60,000 nucleotides of DNA. Origin: Acanthaster planci (taxonomy: Eukaryota; Echinodermata; Asteroidea; Valvatida; Acanthasteridae). Both the position numbers and the translations under genes were made by a program. Shown here piece after piece: positions 25,331-38,640 of the stretch. The notes under the pieces are model-generated. The model worked only from the letters and a program-made list of their open reading frames with translations. It had not been told where the DNA came from and did not search any database. The stretch is from contig NW_019091368.1 of assembly GCF_001949145.1 (NCBI RefSeq), positions 436,029-496,028 of the forward strand, written 5' to 3'. Every line of letters starts with the position of its first letter. The first letter of the stretch is position 1.

Positions 25331-26213
25331 ATTAGCGTAATTATTACTGCCATAATTTCTATTTATTGAGGTAGGCCGGAGGCAGATGCAATTACACCCT
25401 GATAATATTGGTCCATTTGGAGGAATTCAAGTTGAAATGTATGAATACTTGCCTCTTTATGAGAAACAAGATCACTAACATAATCACAAAAGGTTAATAA
25501 ATTGCCTGCAGAGTTTCAAGACAAGAACTTTTTAAAATTCCTTCCATGAAGAGTCCACCACCGCGTACTGGTACGCACAGCCTGACGCACATTCTTGAAA
25601 CTATGTTCAGTTCTTGAGCCATGGAAAACTGACAGGTCTACCGTGAAACTTTTGATTAGCTGAATAATAAACAAACAATATCTTTACCAAAAGAAGTCCA
25701 TTATACATCAGCGACGGTAGAAGATTCAACGAAACAAAACGAGTGTGGGCTATTGGTCCATGTCACACTTGAACTTCTTTAAGCCTTCAAAGGGTTCTGG
25801 GAACTTCTTTGATCTATCTTTGATTTATGAAACATCTTATCCTGACAATGCGAGCACCTTTAATTTTGGGACTTTAGGTTATATCTGATGGATCCCAAAC
25901 TGGTGCTGGTATATTTTCATTATTGAACCCAGCAATAAATCGACTGTTGGACAGTTTATAGCCTTTTAGTATCAGCTTTCCCGCCAATGATTACGTTGCT
26001 GGTGGGGTTTCTTTGTTGGACATGGTTTAGAACTAATCAGCCTTATAACTATATCGCGTCTTAATAACGATCATAGGGTTTGGACCTATGATGTCCTTCC
26101 TGTACTTTTGCATGGCCCTTTTTCTGAAGAGAAAAAGCAAATACATTTACATGTACGTCAGTGTAACCACCTCGAACAATGTCTTCACTGAGGCTCTGGG
26201 CTAAAAAAAAATT

Positions 26214-26230
26214 CTATCGTATGACGATAG
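26214..26230. repeat. Short hairpin CTATCGT/ACGATAG
   Basis: A perfect 7-bp inverted repeat with a 3-base loop, just after an A-run. No known function. Confidence 0.8.
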
Positions 26231-27299
26231 ACTAACAAGCCTTGTGTGTAATTTGTTGGTCTTTCATTATCAGGGCTGGCGTCTGGAGGGCCCTCAGCGG
26301 GGAGTGGGAGAAACGGCAACCGGGGCTAACGACGCGCAGCTCGGTGTAACGTTACCGTACTAACACGGTGGCTGCCTTGGAGGTGGTATGACAAGGGCAG
26401 TCCTCAGATACCAGTCCATGATCGCTGTCGTGGGAAAGCTGTACCACAGGCGAACGCCAAACATCTGCGACGAGCCTTACTAGATAAAATCCTTCGTAAA
26501 GAGAAGAAGGTGTTAGATGATAACCCAGATTCTTCAAGTACCCAAGGAGACCAATGATACTCACTTCAGTTGCCTGAAGAAAAGATAAATTTACCTTTAA
26601 CAACATAATATCCATTCGATAAAGGAATTCAGAAAAACCCACTCTGTGACGTCACCTTCACCCCACTCCTCAATTTTCGTTTCTCCAAGATTGGACCTTT
26701 CATTTCTCCAAAATATTACTTTCATCATCCGTTTACGACATAGTCTGATTGATTTATTCTGTCTGCTATCCTTGACAGCCCCTATCCACTCCCCATCCTC
26801 ATATGTCATGCACCCAAACCCTGCCTCTTCGATTCTGCAAATAATTCTGTCCTCTCATTCCTTGAATGTTGTTTATTCCCAGGTTTTCCACTGTTTTTAG
26901 TTTATCAGCCCATGGTTGGTATTTGTGCGCTTTCAAAAATACAGAAACAAATTTAACTCTCTTTGGTGATGTTACTTGAACTGGCGATATGGAAACAATG
27001 TGTAACAATGCCCCATAAGGCAAACAAGCAAGCAACCAAACTTTAAACAAAACAAAAGAAATACCTTTCCATCAAACTTTAATTTGAAAAAAAAGATAAT
27101 CTGAAAAAAATACATTTTTGAATCTTTACAGAACCACTTCCCTTTGAACAAAAAACAGAGCAACCGTTTGTATTTAATTGCTTTGGACAGCGATAGTTTT
27201 CATTCCTGAAATGATCTTAGTTTTTGTTCCTTTGCCTCTTTTGTTTCAGCAAAACAAACATCGTTTGGGGTCGGTGACGAAAAACCTACCGAGACTTGG

Positions 27300-27520
27300 A
27301 TAAATAACGAAACAGACCACCCATCAGGACCCGGGGATCTATTGACCTCAGGCCCCAGGGCAAGGTTCACAGAAATGAAAACCCGTCATTTATAATGAGA
27401 TATGCCAGAGATTGTTCGGGCTGAGGGTGTAATTGTCACCTTATAGCCTTTGTGTTTGCCTTTGTAGTCTACTGCATCCAAGGCTATTTCCAAGGCCAAA
27501 CTTAGGTTGAAAACTTAGGT
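27300..27520. promoter_or_regulatory. Candidate non-coding regulatory block
   Basis: Complex segment with GGATAAATAACG, CGTCATTTATAATGAGATA, and a GGTGTAATTGTCACCTTATA stretch. No open frame. Weak call, based on texture and ATTA/TTTAT cores. Confidence 0.2.
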
Positions 27521-27867
27521 TTTCACGGCGGCTGCAAAAGCGCGCTCACGTTCCCAGCGCGAAGCGAAGATGTGCGTTTCAAGCCTTTAGAACAAATGTT
27601 CCCGTCAAGTGTCATCATGAGTGCATTTGAAACTTTTCACCACATCCAGGGATCTCTTTCCCCAAGCCTTGGTCTGCAAGATAAAAGGAAACCATCCATT
27701 ATTTTCTAAGTGCTTTTCTAATTTTGCTGTATGTGTAAATATATTTGGCAATTTTGACAAGTGTCACATTGATGACTATTCTTTGATATAACCCGGAGCT
27801 CTATCCTGATCAAAGCAGGGATTGAAGCACCAACTCAATATCCATGCTTTTTGTACGGGCAAATGTA

Positions 27868-28080
27868 CACTGTAAAAAGCTTGGTCAATATTGGGTTGGT
27901 ATTTTGCCTCATGTTGGTAAAATATCAACTTAGCAACCTTTGGGCAAATTCTTCCCAATATTTGGTCAATGTTTGACCAACAATGACGGAAAATTTACCA
28001 ACATTGTGGTAGCTAATTAAACCAAGGTTGGGCAAATAACAAATGCCCAACACTGTTTTGACCAACGTTTTTTAGGGTCA
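27868..28080. mobile_element. Self-complementary MITE-like element 2
   Basis: About 213 bases starting CACTGTAAAAA and then TTGGTCAA. The reverse complement of the right end reads ACCCTAAAAAA and then TTGGTCAA, so the ends are imperfect inverted repeats of about 22 bases. The interior repeats TTGGTCAA, TTGGGCAAA and TTGGTAAA on both strands, so the whole can fold back. There is no reading frame. The architecture is the same as that of the element at 10.6-10.8 kb, but the sequence differs. The likely class is a non-autonomous DNA transposon. Confidence 0.6.
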
Positions 28081-31000
28081 GCATGAAGCAACATTTCAAA
28101 ACCTCCACGCCCAACTATCATTTTACTGCTTGAAAATCGAGAGGGAGGTTTCTGCCAACGGACAGCAGCATGTCATCGTATAACGGAAGGCTTGCTTGGA
28201 AATCTATAGCGGGCGTAGCTCACTACTGATAAGACAGATACAAATACATTGCCGATTTCCTTTGCCTCGCAACTACAGCGCCTTCCAAAATGTCATGGGC
28301 GTGTACGGCGCTGCTTTTGACACCTTTTTTGCCGATTTGGGCCTAGAAATTTCTGCTTGCTCTGAAGCCATGGATCTCATCAAACCCCCGAAATCTACAC
28401 ATCAAATCTACCCAGCACACTGTTCCAAGAGACATGTACTGTACATGTTCATTCCGCTCTGAGGATCACATCAACATCATCATGCACGTCGCTACTGATT
28501 ACGTTATCGTTCCCACTTAACCTCGGTTAGTTTCAATTCAGTCTTGAACCCAGACTACCAGCCGAATTTGCCCGCGTCGCACATTCCATGCAGTTTTTAC
28601 GCGAGAACAACAAGTGTAAGGACGACAAGCCTTGTGGATTTATCCAGTGTGCTCAAATTGGCTTCCCTGTGTTTTCTTTCTTCAATGTTCCTTCCAAATC
28701 GATTCACCCTTGGCTGCTTGGCAGATGTGTTTCTTCATCTTGATGGTCCGTTTGCGGTATTCATTACGGCGCCGCTCGGACACCGTCCATTTCAAGCGAA
28801 AGGTTGTTTCGCGTTGAGAGCCACGTCACTGGTACTTAGGTATGCACATCCTTTAGCCTCGGTAAGATCTGGAGCCAGTCAATCTTGGGGTTCCGCCAAT
28901 TCAAAAGAAATATCTGTTTCTCGTCCGTTGGCTGCTATTTACCTCCCCCTTCATTTACCAATTCTGGTTCCATCCTCGCTTGAGATGCATTGTTTTTATG
29001 GGGAGATAATTAAGTATTCTCATGCGAATTTAAAACAGTTATCTTTGTAAAAGTGTCAACTTTTTCTATGGTTTACAATAAATCAAAATGTATGAAATCC
29101 GCCAATAGCGAATTTATGAGGAGTTTCCAAGAAACAATTGTTGAAATCCATTTAGTTCATGTCAAAACCGTAAACGTTCCAGAAATGCTGTACTCTTCCC
29201 GTAGTCTCCAAACTGTTGTGTCCAGCGTGCTGCTAATTCATCGGAAAAATCCCAGCGCATGAAGTCATATTACATTATCAAGAAGTCACGAGCACTTCTC
29301 GCACTAGCTGTGCAATAAATCAAGAAGATCGAACTGACAGGATAATCGCGAGAAGCGAAATATCCTCTGACCAAGACCTATCTGTGTATATAGTGCATGA
29401 CTGGCCGTACTTCGCATAATATCATAGCGTGATCAACTGCGGCGTCTGGTGAACGCTTGTCAACACCTATCATAATGCCTTTAGCTGTTTAGCACCCTCG
29501 GCCAAAACAATCTCCGTCTAATTGACTGACAACAGTCAGGCGGTTTATACAGAATTAGCCCGTGTGAATCAAAGTTCATGAAACAGACACTCCTTGTTTT
29601 TGCAAGACCTTGGCAAGGGCTGAGGGGAACGATGAATGATATTAGAATGGAGGTGTAGTCTGGTTCCTGCCACATTCTGGTTCCTGTACTGTGAATCGCT
29701 GGCATAAGGGTTAGGACTACAAATCCTCATTATTTGACGCCCGGAGAGGCGTGGAGAGACTTGTATAAAATTTCATAACCATTCGTGGATTTTTGAAGAC
29801 TTTTGGTGTAAAGAAAAAAAAAAAAAACAAAACCCTCTCTATCAAAAACAATTGATTCACTTCTATATAGGCCCTACTACATGAATTATGAATCAATTGG
29901 TTTCATTTTATTTCAGCCAAAAATTGGAAAAAGCCAGGTAATTTTAATTTTATTCCTTGTGTTATCTCGCCTGACTCGGCAGTACGTATATAGTGCATAG
30001 ATTGCCAACTTTCGCCTTTAACCCCGGAGGGCACACAGCAAGTTAAGTTAAAAAGCGACCGTATATTCGGACGTTGGAAATCTCGAGCACTTCCGTTGCA
30101 TATGCATTCATTTTCGCAGTTGTCGACCCGGCGCGATGCGCGCAGGCGGCTTGTGTCGCACGCCGAAGCAACAGGAACGCTTTCAGCCACGCTTTTTTGC
30201 AAGTTGCCAAGTTTATTAAATCAACAGTTTCGGTCTTCTTGAAATAAATTGGCTACGGAAAAAATCCGAATTCAAAAAGCCCGGCCGGTGTCTGGTTACC
30301 GGTGTTGCAGTCGATTGCTTTCAAATGCGGAAAGTTGGCACTTGAATGAAGTGAAATTTTGGGCTTCTACAGTAGGCTCGAGGATCATTAGCATTCCACG
30401 CGCAGACACAATTAACCTAAAAGCACAACCGCATCTATAAGAGGGCAAGTTAGGCTGACTGCATATTCCAGTCGCTCTACAGAGGGGAGAGTGGTCAGAC
30501 AGAGTGGCCGGGCAACTCATTTGGGTTTTTTAATACAGGGGCAGATTTCCGGCGTGGACTCGAAGAAGTTAAGAACGGAATAGCCACGTTTGCCACGAAC
30601 AGACCGGGCATTCTCCGCTTTATGGATTTACAATCGTGGGAGACTGAAAGAGTAAAGAACACAAATGTACACCGAGTGTCCCGTGACATTTTAACCGCTC
30701 AGTGAATTACTGGAAACGGTGAATTTTATAAATCTGATATTCCGAAGTTAAAAGGTTGACACTCAATAACATTAAAATGCCGCGCTGTTTCAGAACTGTG
30801 TTTAATCTTTTGCAGATGAGTGACATGGAGTTATTCCTCGCATTCATTCCATAGATATCGTGGTCATTAGAGGGGCGGAGATATCTCTGACCCCTTAGTG
30901 GGGGGGCCTCTGGGATCATTGCCCATGCGCAGTGCCGCAACCTGTGTACGGAGTAATCCAATAGAAAGCGGTCCATTTGCACGGCACCACATCCCGCACA

Positions 31001-34000
31001 ATTATCGAAGAATGCCCCCACAGTGCGGTTGGGCGTGACGTCGGACCTCGATGTCTTGTTAAGCTCGCGGCACTTCTCTCCCTAAAACAGCATTTTGTGA
31101 GAAAAACTAAGTACATTCTGTCCACTATAGATTTATTTTTCCCGAGGAAAAAGGATTACAGGGAAACTCCTTATCAGCAGTAATTCGGTGTACTTCACAG
31201 GATATTTTGAGTGGTAATGTCTTTGTCACAATCGTGCGCGACAATAGCATCAGTTGCAATTTTCAAAATTTGGCAAAATTACACATCTCGCGGCTCCCTT
31301 TGAGGAGAGAAATTCAGATATGTAGTTATTTCAATTTGACTTCATTTCGCACGCACGTGCATTCGTCCAAACTTTCTAAAATGAACCCCGAATGTCAACT
31401 TTGAAAAGGAATTTGAATGCACAAGTTGATATGAATCACTCCACGGTCCGTGATGGGCACTATAGTCGGATAAATACTATAATACTTACAAGATGATTTT
31501 TTTGGTAGGAATTTTGACACTGGCGGTGGAAATCTCTACGTGCGTTTCAGCTTAAAGAGGTTCTCCCCATTGCTCAGCGTCTCGTCGGCGACTGCCCTAG
31601 CCCTGCGTATGTTATTCATTCCACCGAGCTCCCGTTTTATTAAGCGCAGGAGTTTGTCTGAATGTTCTTTCAAACATTTCACCAACTCAAGTCATTATTT
31701 TTGCAAATATTTGAAGAAGCCAAATCAATTCTCGATCGATAGAATTCCCGGCAAGACGGGAGGCTCTGTGGGGAAGTTCGTTCGGCAACATTCAAACATG
31801 GATTCTAACAGAATAAAGATACTGTTTTCTACAGAATACGTGAATCATGTTCTCTTTCCGAATCACGGGCTGAGGGTGTTTGCTAACCTTAAGTACCTTT
31901 AGTGTGGACCCGTGAACAAACCTGTCCACTACTAGATCCATACTAGATTTTCCCTTTGACGAAAAAAGTTTTAGAGACATTTTGGGGTCAGAGGTATTCG
32001 TAATAACAGGAAGAGGAACAGTTTAGGAGACCAACAACACAAAATCCAGTTTAACACTGTTCACAGGTTAATTAAGAAAAACAAGTATTTTACAAGTATT
32101 AGACAAAAGGAATACTCACACTAGGTATGTCTGTGTGTTTGTGTGTGTTTGTGGGGGGTGATCTCATTCTTGTTTCACTGGGGGGGGTGAATCTACATTA
32201 AAACCTCTTTAGGGTGGTGCAGGTGGCGCACCCTGTGTGGCGTACTAACCCCTATCTCTTGACCTTCTTTGCGTCAAGATAACAGTCCTCTATCCGATGC
32301 CCAACCATGCGCAGGTGTGTTGGTGTTGGGTAGAATGAATCAGGTCATACTAGCACGCACTTGAACGATACTCGGGGTCCCATCCTGGACAGTGTCGAGG
32401 ATTATTCTCCGTCTGCGCTTTATCATCAGATAGTGTACAGATGCGAAGAGGACTCATTCAATTCAATGCTGCTTGTAGGAGGCAAACATCCACCTTGTCC
32501 CCTGAGCGCTTTACATAGGAATCCCGAGTGTTTCAAATACGAATAAAATCCACCACTTATGTTAAGCCTTTCACAAAAAAACACACCGATCCAAGATGTT
32601 GATCAGTTAAATTGTCATCATCCCTACCACACATGTGGCGTTCCATTCATGCGAGCGTCATGTCCACGGAGTTAAAGGGCTAGGTCTACGTCGGTACTGG
32701 GACATTGACGAGAACAGACGTAGCCACAACTCTGGATGCCAGTTCTCGGACAAGGCCACATATTAGGAGAGAGCGCCACCAGGAGTCATCATCCTGTGTC
32801 ACATATAAATTATGACTCCTGTGGAACACGCGGAGCGCCTTTAATAGGTACATGTGAGTTCTCATTGTTCTTTGCCGCATGTCGAGCACAATATAGTCGA
32901 ATGGGTTCGTGTCTAACTGGTCCGGATTTTATGCCACACTGGTCTTGCCTTCTAAGTTCTTTGTCACACGCTATGGGAACTATTTTTAGTTTTCTTAAAT
33001 TGGACGCTAAATTATAGCTTGACAGGTGAAAAAAAAATCCCCGATGGTATTGAGAGAAGCGCACGATGTTACCACGGTGTGCAGGTGGCCTTTAGGTCTA
33101 TCATTCAGGCCAAAGTACTTGTCGTGGAATCTTGAAACTGCAAAAGGGGACCAACATCATTTGATAAGCCAACATGGCTTTGAACTCCAGCACGTCTAAC
33201 CTCCGACATGTTCACTTTCGTTCGTATTGTTTTGGAAGGCCTTGTGTAAGAAAACCGTTTGTTTGGTGCGCCATCGGGAATGTCCTCCGATGCCAAGAGA
33301 TATTATTTCAGAGATCATTTGTCAGCGCTTCATACCAGGGCCCATCTCGGACGATCTGATCCCATTTCATGCGCTGGATCGGGTGTCAATCGGCCGGACG
33401 GTCCGCCGTTACACGATCGCGCTGATCGGAGTATTTGGTGGCGGGGTGTCCACAAACACAGCTGGCCTGCGAAAGGCGATATCCAGCCTCGCGCTCAAGA
33501 AAAAAAAAAAGGCCGACGAAAATGGTCATGGACCGCCGCACTACACATGCGTGACATGCTGCGGTCCCCCCTGACAAGCTGTCGACTACAGACGGAGATA
33601 AAACACATCCCACACCAGTAGGAAATACAGCCGCAAAAATGAAACACTAGACGAGTCGCTAAAACAGTACAATGGACGATGGGACCTCTCATTTGAGGGA
33701 CGGGGAAAAATCTACAGATCCTTTTTGCTTGAATCAGTACGCCATCTTGCAAATATGGAACGGAGAAGGACGGCTTCTGTCTCGTGCCAATGGTGACGTA
33801 ACTCTGACATGAAATCGAAATGGAAAATTTTGTTAATCAACAAACATTCTCCAGTTTGTTTCACTTCATCTGCCTAAAATGTATGAATGACAAAGTAACG
33901 TGGATAAGTGCTAACGCATGAGACGTAATCCATAATTCCGGGCTATCAGTAAATTGATACTTTGGATAAAGAGCAGTTGATTGACAGCAGTCACATTGTA

Positions 34001-35234
34001 TCACTCAGCCTTACTGTTCTCAAGAAATTTATTATGGAGGTATTTGAGATCCTCTGAAAATTACTTTCGTTCAAGACTGAGGCTTTGGTCCAGCAGCATT
34101 TATTTGAAATGTGCTGAGGACGGACTACTGATGTTGTTGCAACTGAGCATACGTCATTTATTATCGTTGATAGAATCAATGTGCCTAAAAACAAGTCCCG
34201 CGAGTCCTCCAATGCGAGTGTAAATCTCATTCATGATTATCGTACCCAAATAATGCACACAGGCACGAGCATGGCGACGAGGCTTCTCTAACATCAAAAG
34301 CTTATTTGAATGTTTGGATTCCTGACTGGTGACGAGGTAACTTCGATTAGTGGTACCTCCGTTACCATGCTGTGCTGATGTCAACTCAAGCAAGTACCCC
34401 TCGAGTTTCAACGGTTTGAATTGCAACTTCATTCTTCAGAGAATGTCGCTGTTTCCATGCATTCGTTTCGTGCAAAATTGGAAAATCAGGTCACTCAAGG
34501 AAGCCGAGATCCCATTAAATAAGTGGGGTGACCGTGTCCCTGTACCACTGTGGGTTTTCCAATTGAGCTCCTTCAGGTTGGAAGAAGAGCTGTGACATTA
34601 TTCTTCTCTCTACATGTATCCAGTTCACCGTTTTCTCCTGCTTACAAAAAAAGGAAACAAAGTCACTCCCGCTAACCATTCCCTAATGGAAAATTCATCG
34701 GAGACCTTGGGCTTCGGTAATGAAAACTACGTCTTCTATGTTAAGAGCATCATTAGCTTGGTGAACGTAGACCTTAACCTTGGAAGTAACCAGTCTCACG
34801 AAGTACATTTTTAATAAGATCCCCGAATATTTATAGGCAATCAAAGCAAATTCCGGCTGTGTGGGTACGGTACACACGCGCGCCCGCACGTTGCTCGTCA
34901 TTCGGACTTCCCCATGCACTTGTCCCAAATTACAAGCAATTTGTTTTACTAACGGAAGAGAGGGGAATCAATTTGTAAGGCTCGGCAAGCCTAATCTTCA
35001 TAGAATGCTTTTCAAATCGTGATTGGAACAATTACCGGCGAGGAAACTTTCACCGTAATGAGGGGAATAAATCCCCGACCGGCCGGGGGTAGGAATGACG
35101 GGCTACGGGTAGTCTGGCAAGGCTCCCATCAAGGTAATGAGTTTGATGTATGGGGCAATGTGTGTACAGGGACCAAGATACGAACCCTAACCCCCCTTCC
35201 CTTAGACAATAAAATCAAATTCTTGTCGAGTCCG
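28081..35234. other. No recognisable gene
   Basis: Frames of up to 168 codons (28544-29050, plus strand) do not resemble any family I know. A GC-richer patch occurs at 33.2-33.6 kb. No repeat longer than about 10 bases was noticed by eye. Confidence 0.5.
28432..28448. repeat. ACATGTAC/GTACATGT inverted repeat
   Basis: Two 8-base arms around a single T, the same ACATGTAC theme as elsewhere in the window. Confidence 0.85.
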
Positions 35235-35460
35235 AACCACTGCTTTCGAGACATGCATTTATTCATGCAATTATTGAATGGCTTGGATGCTTGTATGGAA
35301 TACTACATGTCTGCTCATTACCGAGAGAAAGGGGGAAGGAGCTATGGTCCGACGTGTCCTGATTTTGAGGTCATCATTCATCATTTTATAATCTCAGTAA
35401 TATGCAGAGGCATTAATGAGGTTAATTGCTAATTGAGGATGCTTTCAAATCAGACCCTGA
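35235..35460. promoter_or_regulatory. Candidate enhancer with clustered TAAT/ATTA cores
   Basis: About 225 bases with TGCATTTATTCATGCAATTA at the left and, at 35411-35440, three ATTA-type cores in 25 bases (GCATTAATGAGG, TTAATTGC, TAATTGAGG). TTTATAATC and GATTAAAGG occur nearby. This density of homeodomain-type cores in otherwise complex sequence resembles conserved enhancers of developmental genes. The plus frame is open across part of it, but the translation has no domain character. Confidence 0.35.
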
Positions 35461-35999
35461 TTAAAGGAACAGGAAACCAAATACAACGATTTCGTTAGCA
35501 GTGTTCCGTTCACGTTGTGGTCATTTGATTAGAAAAAGTGTGTAAAAATTACAGTTTGAGCGTTCGTTGTTGAAAATCTACAAGCCCCCCCCCCAATCTA
35601 AAGCAACAGACAAACAAAAGATGAAAAATGAACGCAACTATTCATCTGCGCTGACCCCGCTCAGCTTCCAGTATCCAGTTGCCTACCTGTAAGTCTTATT
35701 ACAAAATTGCTCCCATGCTTAACAACAAATTAGAGATTTTTACAATAAAAACACACTAGCACATTTATAATCAGAATTTTCCTTAAAAATTACAAAGTCC
35801 TAACAAAGGTTAATTTTCATTCTTTGCAACGAAAGAAAACACCATTCCATAAGGTGACTTACGTCCAAATCCAGCAAAAGAAGGTTGTGCACAATTGACT
35901 TTCCATTTACCGTATAACGGAATGAATCAAAAATTATATTCTGACTAAACCTTCCGATGTTTTCTTCTTTGAACGTCCAAGACATTGAGATTTCTTGGG

Positions 36000-38116
36000 A
36001 AAAAGGACCTACTTTTTTTTAAGATTCATGGCAAAATATCCCGACGAGAAGTCACACAGATGCCATCGTACCTGCTCACTTTGGGAGAGTAAAAAAAGGG
36101 GCACAGGACAATACCCCCCCCTGTGTACAATCTGGTTGGTAAGGATACCCTGTTACTCTTGCCCTTTATCAGCCCCTTGTCACACAAAGCTCCATTCCCC
36201 TGCTAACTTTGGACTACCCGGAGTGGCATGAATATTAAAACAGGTGTAAGGTGTACCTCTGCTTGTTTTGGAGCGGAAACATGTTATTTTTGTGGTGTTC
36301 TTGGCCCATTTCTGGCTTAATTGGAATAAATGCAGGAAATCACACGGCATATTGTGCGATAGTTTTTATAGAGAGAGAGAAAAAATTAAGCCAGGTTATG
36401 ACTTCGTTATCTTTTACATGCTCTAGGACAGCGCTGAGTACAGTGCTTATAGAAAACTCTCTCGTCGTCATTAAATTACAAAATATACGCTGGGAAAGGA
36501 AGATTACACTCTGTTTTCTTTGGCAAAAGAAAGAAAGGTTTTCAGTCGGAAATTCAAATAGTACAATGGAAGGGGCTGAGTTTCTGCAGGTTGCCCCCGT
36601 GGTTCCTTGCCCTCTTGTCATTTTCTGTAGAGGGGCAGATGACGTCATGATTGACATATTGAAAAGGTTTCTCAAGATAACTGTGGCTGCTTTTAGTTTC
36701 TGTTTTTGCTTTCGGTTGTATGAGTGTAACTGTGTCTTCGCTTCACCTGCGAAGGAAAGAATGAGAACTTAGGATACAGAGGAGAATCAGACAACGATAA
36801 AAGGAAGAACAACAGAAGCCGTCATGTAAGATGTGTTCTTTCATTGTATGAAATTAAACAGACTTTTTAATTTGTGATGAAAACAACTCACCTTTTGTTA
36901 TTCTCAGAGGTATGATTTGTGGAAGAGCACAAGATGGACCTCAGTATCAAGGTCAGCAATTTAAGTAACAAACCGAATTCCACAATTAGATTACAGTCAA
37001 TTTGAAAAGAAAATATCTGAAATACTGACCACTTCATTTCCTTATAGGTTTTACGTTTGGCACCAAGATAATTCCTTTGTACTTGTCCTAACAGGTACTG
37101 CGTGGTGTGAATGATTTAAATTGCTCAAGTTGTGTGCGTTTCGTTACAGAGACATTGAAGTACACTCAGGACTTGGAGATTCCCCTGTCATTGTTTAGCG
37201 CCATACGTGAGTGATCTATGATTTGCATATTGACCAACGGAACTGTCGTCACAATCAAAAGTGTTCAGTCGTGTGTTGCTTTTCACATAAATTATGCTAA
37301 TTCGGCTTTGTATGGTATTCTGTGAGTTTTTGTTTGTTTATTTGTTTTGGTTTGTTTGAATTTTTCTTTTATTTAGTCGATTTGCTGTGCATGAACAAAG
37401 TGTCTTGAATTCCTAACTGTAATGAGAATATGTTCAGAAAAACGATTTCTACTCACCAAACACCCCAAATAACCAATCTCAGGATTCTTGTGATTCACAC
37501 TATTTATGGATTTACGAGATAAGATATTCTTTTTATATCCATTATATCAGAATTGTGATGTAGCTTTGGAAGAAAAAATTTAATCATTGTTGATAATTTT
37601 GATATTTGTAACAAAAAATCAGTTTATTGTCGACATAATGCATGAAGCCAAAATCCACTGTAGTCTTTTTTTAAATTAAAACTTGTAATATTAATCGTAC
37701 AATTTGAGTGCCTTCTTCATACAGAAGTATAAATGTTGATTTTGTGGTTTTCCTTTAAAACTGTAACAAAAAATGTGATTTTTCCACCCAGGAAAGGAAA
37801 TGTAAAAGCTAAATCTTTAACTGTCATAGCTAAAGTGTTATATGCTGTAGAAGTTACAGCTATGTAACTCGTATCTTCTGTACGACCATTCTGAAATCAG
37901 ATTTGTCGACAAAAGGGATATTGTCGATAACATCACAGCTCTCAAATTTTGCTTCGAATTTGAATTTAAACAACGGTCCCGAAATGAATGTCAACACATT
38001 AGTTACATCTCGAAGGGAAATTTTGTGAAGGTGGTTGCAGTGATATCTCTGAAGAGCGTCCTTTCTTAGTCAAATTTGGTACTTTTGATGTGATATTCAT
38101 GTAAAATGTCAACTAT
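36000..38116. other. No recognisable gene
   Basis: A 173-codon plus frame at 36251-36772 lacks any recognisable motif. The DNA from 36.8 to 38.1 kb is strongly AT-rich with stops in every frame. Confidence 0.5.
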
Positions 38117-38260
38117 GCCTCCGTCTGCGTGGGCGCTGGTCGAGGATGACCCTAATTATCCCAGCACTGTGGGTCAGAAGCGAGCTATAAATCCGGCAGA
38201 GCAGTGGAGAGACGGAGGCTACATCCCTGGGGACATCAGCCATTATTAGAGATGAGGGGT
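38117..38260. promoter_or_regulatory. Nested inverted-repeat block, candidate regulatory element or structured RNA
   Basis: An outer perfect inverted repeat, GCCTCCGTCT (38117-38126) and AGACGGAGGC (38210-38219), encloses an inner one, TGACCC (38147-38152) and GGGTCA (38171-38176), with an 18-base loop holding TAATTATCCC. TATAAA lies at about 38186 in a GC-flanked setting, and GCCATTATTAG follows at about 38239. TGACCC/GGGTCA are nuclear-receptor-type half sites and TAATTA is a homeodomain core. The block could be an enhancer, a TATA promoter, or a structured transcript of about 103 nt. Nothing in the sequence decides among them. Confidence 0.35.
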
Positions 38261-38301
38261 GTTCTTGTCGCTCTAGTCATTGCTTTTTTTATTTTTGCTT
38301 T

Positions 38302-38324
38302 TCTCTCTCTCTCTCTCTCTCTCT
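38302..38324 (+). repeat. (TC)n microsatellite
   Basis: About eleven TC dinucleotides flanked by T-runs. It sits between the two regulatory-looking blocks at 38.1-38.26 and 38.4-38.64 kb. Confidence 0.95.
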
Positions 38325-38399
38325 TTTTTTTGTCACACGTCAGACGAATTATTACCGCAACCTTTCCCGTGTAATTCATGGTTTTTGTCCACCTGTTCA

Positions 38400-38640
38400 A
38401 GAGGCTCAATGTACCACGTGATTAGGGCCATATTATTGCGCTGAGGTGTGAAATGGAAGCCAAATATAAATCATGATCTTCGCGCGCAGCAAATTTAATT
38501 GAATGGGGGATAGAACTACGAGGGGACAGGGGGAGGGATTTTTCTTGTCTCGTCTCGTTTTGATAAGGCCAGCGCCCTTATGCCGGTTTTGTGCAACGAA
38601 GATGACGGAGAGATGAGCTTGGTGCGTTGAGTGAACAAGG
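38400..38640. promoter_or_regulatory. Candidate non-coding regulatory block
   Basis: Non-repetitive, mixed composition, no open frame. It contains CCACGTGATTAG (an E-box next to an ATTA core), TTTAATTGAATG and TTTTGATAAGG (a GATA-type core). It looks unlike the simple-sequence DNA around it. Inference only. Confidence 0.25.

Larger units (their letters stand above)
22933..27867. other. No recognisable gene; GC-rich block at 23.56-24.0 kb
   Basis: Overlapping frames on both strands at 23.48-24.09 kb (up to 172 codons) coincide with a GC-rich patch and carry no motif. Low Met content and competing frames argue for composition rather than coding. The remainder is AT-rich. Confidence 0.55.

Noticed and set aside
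28544-29050. 168-codon plus-strand frame
   Set aside because: No recognisable domain, signal peptide or repeat. Likely a chance open frame.
36251-36772. 173-codon plus-strand frame with hydrophobic stretches
   Set aside because: Hydrophobic runs come from T-rich codons. No ordered membrane pattern or homologue was recognised.
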